From assembly GCA_963708795.1 (NCBI GenBank), contig CAVPUH010000006.1:310001-374000 (forward strand): a DNA stretch of 64,000 nt, in the 5' to 3' direction. Source of the DNA: DAIQRJ01 sp963708795. GTDB taxonomy: Bacteria; Actinomycetota; Actinomycetes; Propionibacteriales; DAIQRJ01. Position numbers and translations under genes: made by a program. The notes below the pieces were generated by a model. That model worked only from the letters and a program-made list of their open reading frames with translations, made no database searches and was not told the origin of the DNA. Shown here piece after piece: positions 57,260-64,000 of this stretch (position 1 is its first letter; each line of letters begins with the position of its first letter).

Positions 57260-58304
57260 ATGAAGATCACGAACGTCGTCGTGAGCGTGCGGTCCGAACC
57301 CAAGGCGCATCCCGTCCGCGACGCGATCCAACTGCTGGACCGCGACGGCTCGGTCACCGTCCGGATCGAGACCGACGACGGCGTCACCGGTGAGAGCCGG
57401 ACGTACTTCGGGCGCGGTGACGCCTCCCCTGGCCTCCTGGGCCGACTCGTCACCGAGATGCTCACGCCGGCCGTCCTCGGGCACGACCCGTTCCTGGTAC
57501 GCGAGATCCGCCGGGAGCTGTGGACCCTCACCGACTACCAGGGCAGCGCGGGCCTCTCGGCCTTCGGCATCGCTGCGATCGACGTCGCGCTGTGGGATCT
57601 CGTCGGCAAGGCGCTGGAGGTTCCCGTCTGGCGGCTCCTCGGCGCCGCCCGGACGGCGATCCCGACCTACGCGATGGTGGGCTGGCTGGAACTCGACCTC
57701 GCCGGCCTCGACCCGGGTGTGCGCCACGGCGATCGACCAGGGCTTCCGCGGCGTGAAGGTGAAGGTCGGCGGCGGACCGCTGAGCGAGGACCTGGATCGG
57801 CTACGGGCGGTCCGGTCGGCGATCGGCCCGGAACCTGCGCTCATGGTCGACGCGAACCAGGCGTTCGACTTCGCGGAGGCGCTCCGCCGCGGGCGCGCCT
57901 ACACCGAACTCGGCTGCACCTGGTTCGAGGAGCCGCTGCCCGCAGCCGACACCGCCGCGCACATCCGGCTGGCGGAACGCCTCGACATCCCGATCGCCAC
58001 CGGGGAGAACCGTTACGGCCAGGCTGCCTTCCGGGATCTCCTCGCCGGTGGCGGGGTCGGCGTCGTGCAGCCCGACCTGCGGCGAGCCGGTGGCTTGACG
58101 GATTGTCTCGAGATCGGGCTGATGGCCAACGGCTTCGGGGTGCCGTACGCCTCGCACGGCGGCGGCCCGCACATCCACGTCCTCGCCGCGCTGCCGAACA
58201 CGATCTACATGGAGAGCGGGCTGCTCCCGGTCGATGGCCGGGTTGCGCTGACCGACGGCTGCTACCCGTTGCCCACCGGAGCCGGCCTGTCCGGCTGGGA
58301 GTGA
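57260..58304 (+). CDS. Mandelate racemase/muconate lactonising-type enzyme, one frameshift
   Basis: The N-terminal capping domain (SVTVRIETDDGVTGESRTYF, LSAFGIAAIDVALWDLVGKA) is in one frame up to AGLDPG. Near 57718 it shifts to AIDQGFRGVKVKVGGGPLSE (KxK motif), MVDANQAFDFAEAL, CTWFEEPLPA, IATGENRYGQAAF (metal ligands) and ASHGGGPHIHVLAALP. Removing one G from GGG restores about 347 residues. It abstracts a proton alpha to a carboxylate; the His near the end suggests the sugar-acid dehydratase/racemase side of the superfamily. GGGAGG just precedes the ATG. Confidence 0.82.
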
Positions 58305-58419
58305 GCGATCGGCTGGTGATGACGTGTCCGGCCCGGCGTCACGGCAGATGTGGATGCCGGGGGAAGAATCGAGTGTCGGGCACGGCCGAGCACCACGGCC
58401 GTCAGTGCGAGGAGGACCC

Positions 58420-59728
58420 ATGCGTGGACGGATGCTCAGGCAGGCGCTCGCGGTGCTCGTCCCCGCGGCCCTGTTGATCACGGCGTGCGGGTCGGCCGAC
58501 CCGGCGGCGTCGCCCAGCCCGTCGGCGGCACCGACCTCCACGCCCACCTCGGTGCTCAGCGCGTCCGCCACCGAGACGCCGACGCCCTCGGCGACCGCGA
58601 CGCCGAGCACGTCTGACAGCTCCTCGCCGACACCGAGCCCGACATCGACCGCCAGCAAGAGTCCCTCGACGACGGCGGCGGAGAAACCGGCCGGGACCTG
58701 CGGTAAGACCGCCGGTTCGCTCAGCGCCGCGCGAGGTGGCGGGCCAGCTCCTCATGCTCGGCGTCGCCTCGACCGGTGCGACGACGACGGAGCGCGCGGC
58801 GATCACGTCACGGCACATCGGTTCGGTGTTCCTGGTCGGCACCTCGCACGACGGCGTCAAGGCCAGCCGACGCGTGACCGACCGCGTGCGCACGCTCGCG
58901 CCGGGATCGATCAAGATCCTCGTGTCCGCCGATCAGGAGGGCGGCCTCGTCCAGCGGCTTCAGGGCCCGGGGTTCACGCGCATCCCCACCGCGTCGCACC
59001 AGGGCACGCTCTCGACCTCGACCTTGCGGACGGACGCGAAGAAGTGGGGAGCGCAACTGCGGTCCGCAGGCGTCGACCTCGACCTCGCTCCGGTTGCCGA
59101 CGTCGTCCCCACGAGCATGGAGTCGACGAACCAGCCGATCGGCGTCCTGCACCGCGGGTTCGGCTCCAACCCGACCAAGGTCGCCACACACGTCAACGCC
59201 TTCATCGACGGGATGCGCGACTCCACCCGGGCCACCACCGCCAAGCACTTCCCAGGGCTCGGGCGGGTCCTCGGCAACACCGACTACAGCGGCGGGGTCG
59301 TCGACAAGGTGACCACCCGACACGACGCGTACCTCAAGCCGTTCAAGGCGGCCGTGGCGAACGACGTCCCGGTCGTCATGATCTCGCTCGCCACCTACAC
59401 GAAGCTCGATCCGCGCCAGAGCGCGGTGTTCTCCCACCCGATCGTCACCGACATGCTCCGGCACGACATCGGCTTCACCGGGGTGATCACCTCCGACGAC
59501 CTCGGCGTCGCCGCGGAGGTCAAGTCGATCACCCCGGGCAACCGGGCGCTCCGCTTCATCCGGGCCGGCGGCGACCTCATCACCGTCACGTCCACCTCCG
59601 CCGCCGTCGCCATGGCGAAGGCGATCGTCGCCACGATGAAGGCGGACCCCGCATTCGCCACCATCGCCCGGACGGCGGCCCAGCGGGTGCTCGTCCTCAA
59701 ACACCAGCTGGGCCTCGCGACCTGCTGA
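58420..59728 (+). CDS. GH3 beta-N-acetylhexosaminidase-like lipoprotein, one frameshift
   Basis: MRGRMLRQALAVLVPAALLI then TACGS is a lipoprotein signal with lipobox LITAC. An 80-residue Ser/Thr/Pro linker follows. Near 58735 the frame shifts to VAGQLLMLGVASTGATTTER, then ILVSADQEGGLVQRLQG, LAPVADVVPTSMEST, TTAKHFPGLGRVLGN (NagZ-type KHFPG) and FTGVITSDDLGVAAEVKS (nucleophile Asp). Removing one C restores about 435 residues. It would be an extracellular, lipid-anchored enzyme that removes GlcNAc from wall glycans. GGAGGA precedes ATG 58420. Confidence 0.83.
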
Positions 59729-59743
59729 GTCTCCTGCTCGGAC

Positions 59744-62700
59744 TCAGGCCCGTCGGGTCACCGTCACCGACACCGGCTGTCCGTCGACCGGCGCCGTGAG
59801 TCGCACGGCAGTGGCCAGGGTCTCCTGCGTGAGCAGGAGTTCGTGAGTACGCAGCGCCGCCTGCACCGAGTCGCCGGCCGCGACGGTCAGGTCGATCCGG
59901 TCGCTCACCTCGAGGCCGGCGTCACGTCGCGCCTGCTGCACCAGCCGGATGACGTCGCGCGCCACCCCTTCCGCCTCGAGTTCCGGCGTCACGAGGGTGT
60001 CGAGCAGCACGAAGCCACCGCCCGGGAGTGGTGCGACGGCGGTCGTGGCGGCGTCGGCCTCGACCTCGACGACGAGCTCGAACTCGCCGTCGGCGAGGGC
60101 GACCCCGCCGGCCGTCACCGCGCCGTCGTCCGCCACCGTCCAGTCGCCGCTCTTGGCGGCGCGGATGACGGCCTGGACGTCACGGCCGAGCCGCGGCCCG
60201 GCGACCTTCGCGTTGACCACGAGCCGGCGCCGGATGGACAACTGCTCCTCGGCCTCGGCGAGCGTCAGCCGGCCGACGGCTCGCACGTTCACCTCGTCGC
60301 GGACGATCGACGCGAGCTCGACGGTCAGATCGTCGGACCCGAGGCCGGCGCGATCGTCGACGACGACGAGACCGGCCAGCGGGAGCCGGACGCGCAACTG
60401 CTGGGCCTTGCGCAGCCCCAGCGCGGCAGAGCAGATCTCGCGTACCCGGTCCATCCTGGTCACGAGGTCGACGTCGGTCGCCGATCCCAGGCGACCGGGC
60501 CAGTCGGTGAGGTGGACACTGCGCCCGCCGGTGAGCCCCTTCCAGATCGTCTCCGTCGTGAGCGGGAGCAGCGGCGCCGCGACCCGTGACACCGTCTCGA
60601 GGGCCGTCCAGAGCACGTCGAACGCCACCGGGTCCTCGTCCCAGAACCGCTGCCGCGTACGACGGATGTACCAGTTGGTCAGCACGTCCACGTAAGCCCG
60701 CACCGCCTCGCACGCAGCGGCGATGTCGTAGACGTCCAGCTGCTCGGTGACGTCGGCTACCAGGGCGTCGGTCTTGGCGAGCAGGTAGCGGTCGAGGAGG
60801 GCCGGTGCCGTGCTCCGCGGTTGCGCGAGGTAGCCGGTCCCGTCGTTCGCGGCGTTCGCGTAGAGCGCGAAGAAGTGCCAGGCGTTCCACAGCGGGATCA
60901 GCACCTGCCGGACGCCGTCGCGGATGCCCTGCTCGGTGACGATGAGGTTGCCGCCACGCAGCACCGGACTGGCCATCAGGAACCAGCGCATCGCGTCGGA
61001 CCCGTCCCGGTCGAACACCTCGGTGACGTCGGGATAGTTGCGCAGCGACTTGCTCATCTTGCGGCCGTCGTCACCGAGCACGGTGCCGTGCGCGACCGCG
61101 GTGCGAAACGCCGGCCGGTCGAAGATCGCGGTCGCGAGGACATGCAGCAGGTAGAACCAGCCGCGCGTCTGCGGGAGGTACTCGACGATGAAGTCGCCCG
61201 GGTAGTGGTTCTCGAACCAGTCCGCGTTCTCGAACGGGTAGTGCACCTGCGCATACGGCATCGACCCCGAGTCGAACCAGACGTCGAGGACGTCCGGCAC
61301 CCGTCGCATCGTCGACGCACCCGTCGGGTCGTCGGGGTTCGGCCGGGTCAGCTCGTCGACGAAGGGACGGTGGAGGTCGGTCAGCCGCACCCCGAAGTCG
61401 GCTTCCAGCTCCGCCAGCGAGCCGTACGCGTCGGTCCGCGGGTAACGCGGGTCGTCGGACTGCCAGACCGGGATCGGGCTTCCCCAGAAGCGATTCCGGC
61501 TGATCGACCAGTCACGCGCGTTCGACAGCCACTTGCCGAACTGGCCGTCCTTCACGTTCTCGGGAACCCAGGTGATGTCCTGGTTGAGCTCGACCATGCG
61601 GTCCCGCACGGCCGTGACCTCGACGAACCAGCTCGAGACGGCCATGTAGATCAGCGGGCGCCGGCAGCGCCAGCAGTGCGGGTACGAGTGCTCGTAGGTC
61701 TCGTGACGCAGCAGCTTCGTACCAGGCGTGACGGAGGCCGTGCGCGTCTCGACGTCGGCGGTCGCCGCGCGCAGGTCCCGCACGATCGGAGCGTTGGCAT
61801 CGAGCACGAGCTGACCCTGGTAGTCCGACACCTCGACGGTGAACCGGCCGCCGGCATCGACGGGGACCACGAGGTCGATCCCGGCGGCATCGGTGACGAC
61901 CTTGTCCTCCTCACCGAAGGCGGGCGCGATGTGGACGAGGCCGGTGCCGTCGTCGACGGTCACGTAGTCGGCGGCCAGCACGACGTGCGCGTTGGGGTGG
62001 CCGAGGAAGTAGCTGAACGGGGGCGTGTAGTGCCGGCCGAGCAGGTCGTGGCCGGTCAGTCGTTCGACCACGCGGTCGGCTACGTCGTCGCCGAGCTCGC
62101 GGGCGTAGGCGGCGAGCCGGGCCTCGGCCAGGACGAGACGCTCGCCGGCGAAGGGCCCCTCCGCCGGTCCGGTGACGACGACGTAGTCGACGTCGGGGTT
62201 GACGGCGACCGCGAGGTTGCTCGGCAACGTCCACGGCGTCGTGGTCCAGACCAGCGCGAGCTCGCCCGTGTCCAGCCGCAGCCCCACGGTGACCGCCGGG
62301 TCCTGCCGCTGCTGGTAGACGTCCTCGTCCATCCGCAGCTCGTGGTTCGACAGCGGTGTCTCGTCGTTCCAGCAGTACGGGAGCACTCGACGGCCCTCGT
62401 ATACGAGTCCCTTGTCCCAGAGCTGCTTGAAGCCCCACATGACGCTCTCCATGTAGGACAGGTCGAGGGTCTTGTAGTCGTGGTCGAAGTCCACCCACCG
62501 GGCCTGCTTGGTGACGTAGTCCTCCCACTCGTGGGTGTAGCGGAGCACGCCCGCGCGGCAGGCGCAGTTGAACTTCTCGATACCGAGGTCGAGGATCTCC
62601 GCCTTCGTCGTCAGACCGAGCTGGCGCATCGCCTCGAGCTCGGCCGGCAGGCCGTGGCAGTCCCAGCCGAAGCGTCGTTCCACCCGGCGCCCCCGCATCG

Positions 62701-62986
62701 TCTGGTAGCGCGGGACGACGTCCTTCACGTAGCCGGTGAGCAGGTGACCGTAGTGCGGGAGGCCGTTGGCGAACGGGGGGCCGTCGTAGAACACGAACTC
62801 GTTCTCGCCGCTCGGGCCGGCGTCACGCTGCTCGACGCTCGCGACGAAGGTGCCGTCGGTCTTCCAGAAGGCCAGCACGGCGCGCTCGAGGGCAGGGAAC
62901 CGCGGCGTGGAGGTGACGTCGCCGGCCGGGGCTGCGCCTGAGTTGGGGTCGGCCAGATCGGCCACGTCGACGAGGGGGTAGGGCAT
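59744..62986 (-). CDS. ileS: Isoleucyl-tRNA synthetase
   Basis: A 1080-residue class Ia synthetase. The HIGH motif is GLPHYGHLLTGYVKD after FVFYDGPPFANG, the CP1 editing domain contains VWTTTPWTLPSNLA, and the KMSKS motif is GDDGRKMSKSLRNYPD near residue 645. The anticodon-binding domain and a C-terminal beta-rich extension follow. The sequence order is that of the IleS2-like, eukaryote-type enzymes that lack the terminal zinc finger (no CxxC cluster seen at the C-terminus). Control is by the T-box leader upstream. Confidence 0.96.
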   Translation of the reverse strand: MPYPLVDVADLADPNSGAAPAGDVTSTPRFPALERAVLAFWKTDGTFVASVEQRDAGPSGENEFVFYDGPPFANGLPHYGHLLTGYVKDVVPRYQTMRGRRVERRFGWDCHGLPAELEAMRQLGLTTKAEILDLGIEKFNCACRAGVLRYTHEWEDYVTKQARWVDFDHDYKTLDLSYMESVMWGFKQLWDKGLVYEGRRVLPYCWNDETPLSNHELRMDEDVYQQRQDPAVTVGLRLDTGELALVWTTTPWTLPSNLAVAVNPDVDYVVVTGPAEGPFAGERLVLAEARLAAYARELGDDVADRVVERLTGHDLLGRHYTPPFSYFLGHPNAHVVLAADYVTVDDGTGLVHIAPAFGEEDKVVTDAAGIDLVVPVDAGGRFTVEVSDYQGQLVLDANAPIVRDLRAATADVETRTASVTPGTKLLRHETYEHSYPHCWRCRRPLIYMAVSSWFVEVTAVRDRMVELNQDITWVPENVKDGQFGKWLSNARDWSISRNRFWGSPIPVWQSDDPRYPRTDAYGSLAELEADFGVRLTDLHRPFVDELTRPNPDDPTGASTMRRVPDVLDVWFDSGSMPYAQVHYPFENADWFENHYPGDFIVEYLPQTRGWFYLLHVLATAIFDRPAFRTAVAHGTVLGDDGRKMSKSLRNYPDVTEVFDRDGSDAMRWFLMASPVLRGGNLIVTEQGIRDGVRQVLIPLWNAWHFFALYANAANDGTGYLAQPRSTAPALLDRYLLAKTDALVADVTEQLDVYDIAAACEAVRAYVDVLTNWYIRRTRQRFWDEDPVAFDVLWTALETVSRVAAPLLPLTTETIWKGLTGGRSVHLTDWPGRLGSATDVDLVTRMDRVREICSAALGLRKAQQLRVRLPLAGLVVVDDRAGLGSDDLTVELASIVRDEVNVRAVGRLTLAEAEEQLSIRRRLVVNAKVAGPRLGRDVQAVIRAAKSGDWTVADDGAVTAGGVALADGEFELVVEVEADAATTAVAPLPGGGFVLLDTLVTPELEAEGVARDVIRLVQQARRDAGLEVSDRIDLTVAAGDSVQAALRTHELLLTQETLATAVRLTAPVDGQPVSVTVTRRA

Positions 62987-63060
62987 CTGGGGCTCCGTTG
63001 CGGTGGGTCGGTCGTCAGCTCATCAGCATGCTGAGGACGACGCTCCGGATCGCTCCGGGA

Positions 63061-63235
63061 CACCGCGGTACCACCTCTGTTGCCGCCCCGACCCGGTGAC
63101 CTGGGTCGCGGTGACCTCTCGTAGGGGCTGTGACGGGCCTACCCGTCCGGGTCTAGTGAGCCGGTCCGTGCGATCGAGCCGCGGGTCAGCCGTTCTTCCG
63201 GAGGCTCACCGGTGATGACCGGATCGACGCCTGTG
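63061..63235 (-). ncRNA. T-box riboswitch (Ile) in the ileS leader
   Basis: On the minus strand: stem I with specifier AUC (complement of 63214-63216) inside CCGGTCATCACCGG, then the conserved GAGCCTCCGGAAGAACGG that forms the proximal stem I and the actinobacterial signature. Further on is the T-box core AGGTGGTACCGCGGTG (complement of 63061-63076), which pairs with the uncharged tRNA NCCA end. Actinobacterial ileS T-boxes act on translation by sequestering the Shine-Dalgarno; no terminator hairpin with a U-tract follows here, consistent with that. Confidence 0.92.
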
Positions 63236-63313
63236 CGGCCCAGTCTAGGCGCTGCCGACGGCATCGTCAGCCGAGTTCCGGTGCCGGGCGTTCGCGCCGG
63301 CCGTCGACACTGG

Positions 63314-63385
63314 CCCGAACCGACGACAGCTCGGCCGGAATGGCAGGTGAAGCCGCGGCATCGCCCGAGCTGCCGTCGGTTCGGG
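63314..63385. repeat. Palindromic repeat element, copy C
   Basis: CCCGAACCGACGACAGCTCGG (63314-63334) and CCGAGCTGCCGTCGGTTCGGG (63365-63385) are 21-nt inverted arms with a single mismatch. Read on the minus strand the core GCGGCTTCACCTGCC resembles copy A's CCGCTTCACGTGCC. It lies between the ileS leader and the acetyltransferase promoter. Confidence 0.85.
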
Positions 63386-63418
63386 TCCGGCCGTGCGGGG
63401 CCGCATGGCCGGATCGGC

Positions 63419-63424
63419 CAGGAT
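63419..63424 (+). promoter_or_regulatory. -10-like CAGGAT for leaderless acetyltransferase gene
   Basis: CAGGAT ends 6 nt before ATG 63431. No Shine-Dalgarno is present. It matches the leaderless spacing seen elsewhere in the window. Confidence 0.4.
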
Positions 63425-63430
63425 GTCGGC

Positions 63431-63949
63431 ATGAGCGACCTCGTGATCCGCCCGGCCCGACCGGACGACGTCCCCGCCCTCCTCGGGCTGGTGGTGGAGC
63501 TCGCCACCTACGAGCGCGAACCCGACGCGGTCGAGGCGACCGCCGAGCAGATGGCCGCCACGTTCTTCCCCGCGGACGGAGCACCCGCGGTATTCGCCCT
63601 GGTGGCCGAGTCGTCGGCGGAAGACGGCCCGGCCACGCAGGCCACGATCGTCGGCATGGCGATCTGGTACGTGACGTACTCGACCTGGCTGGGTCGGCAC
63701 GGCATCTGGCTGGAGGACCTGTACGTGACCCCGGCGCGCCGCGGCAGCGGCGCCGGAAAGGCGTTGCTCACCGAGTTGGCGCGCATCGCGGCCGAGCGCG
63801 GCTACGGACGGCTCGAGTGGTGGGTCCTGCGCTGGAACACCCCGTCCATCGGCTTCTACGAGTCCCTCGGCGCGGAGGCGATGGACGAGTGGTCGCACTA
63901 CCGGCTCGACGGCGACGCGCTCACCGCCCTCGCGGCGAGCGAGCGCTGA
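63431..63949 (+). CDS. GNAT-family N-acetyltransferase
   Basis: A 172-residue protein with GNAT motifs: VIRPARPDDVPALLGLVVEL at the start, WLEDLYVTPARRGSGAGKAL (acetyl-CoA pyrophosphate loop RGSGAGK) and EWWVLRWNTPSIGFYESLGA. It resembles the diamine (spermidine) acetyltransferase-like subgroup, but the substrate is uncertain. ATG 63431 fits the family start. The remaining 51 nt of the window hold nothing I can assign. Confidence 0.88.
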   Translation: MSDLVIRPARPDDVPALLGLVVELATYEREPDAVEATAEQMAATFFPADGAPAVFALVAESSAEDGPATQATIVGMAIWYVTYSTWLGRHGIWLEDLYVTPARRGSGAGKALLTELARIAAERGYGRLEWWVLRWNTPSIGFYESLGAEAMDEWSHYRLDGDALTALAASER

Positions 63950-64000
63950 CCGGCCGTACGCTCAGACTGGCCCGAGGCGATACTGCGGGTCGTACCCCAG

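Noticed and set aside
60821..62941. A 700-codon forward frame opposite ileS
   Set aside because: Shadow of ileS: no recognisable motif, no ribosome-binding site and typical antisense composition.

Overview
The window is about 70% G+C DNA with tightly packed genes, many GTG starts, ATGA/GTGA overlaps and many apparently leaderless genes (a TAnnnT-like hexamer 6-8 nt before the start codon). A translational-type T-box before ileS, a DUF2277 protein, Ala/Arg-rich proteins and an actinobacterial-style contractile injection system point to an Actinomycetota (actinobacterial) chromosome. I cannot name the genus.

Layout. 1-7400: the distal part of a contractile injection system (eCIS, phage-tail-like) locus: a LysM tube/baseplate protein, a VgrG/gpD spike, a PAAR-like tip candidate, a gp25 baseplate protein, a gpJ-like baseplate protein carrying an extra beta-propeller-like block, a gpI-like protein and a membrane-anchored secreted protein. 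7450-10000: small orphan genes and debris, including a broken dihydrofolate-reductase-like gene and a frameshifted fragment of coaE whose intact paralogue lies at 50.8 kb. 10.2-13.2 kb: a patatin-like phospholipase with membrane helices and a polytopic membrane protein. 13.3-16.5 kb: uvrA with a histone-H1-like tail. 16.9-19.0 kb: two Gfo/Idh/MocA oxidoreductases. 19.0-21.8 kb: argS, DUF2277 and an MBL-fold hydrolase. 21.8-26.7 kb: palindromic repeats, a decayed family-43-like glycosidase, chorismate mutase, and a zinc peptidase and a beta-mannosidase that each carry a frameshift. 26.8-29.9 kb: serine hydrolase, dipeptide epimerase and NlpC/P60 peptidase, a likely murein-peptide recycling operon. 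29.8-33.0 kb: terC under a yybP-ykoY manganese riboswitch, and typA. 33.0-43.9 kb: an accessory stretch of small enzymes (VOC, SnoaL-like, TetR, methyltransferases, Mop, DinB, DHFR-like) and a CehA/McbA metallohydrolase. 44.0-46.5 kb: two PknH-like sensor-domain proteins beside a Ser/Thr kinase that lacks an ectodomain. 46.6-51.4 kb: YciI, MmcQ, uvrB, an AAA ATPase and coaE. 51.5-59.7 kb: a GntR regulator divergent from a Tat lipoprotein solute-binding protein, then rpsA, an enolase-superfamily enzyme and a GH3 lipoprotein. 59.7-63.2 kb: ileS with its T-box leader. A GNAT acetyltransferase closes the window.

Two themes cut across these regions. First, at least ten accessory genes contain frameshifts, most repaired by removing a single base, while the seven housekeeping genes (uvrA, argS, typA, uvrB, coaE, rpsA, ileS) are all open. 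Whether this is sequencing error or real decay cannot be settled from one sequence. Second, a family of roughly 72-76 nt palindromic elements (arms CCCGAACCGACG / CGTCGGTTCGGG) occurs at four intergenic sites in both orientations.
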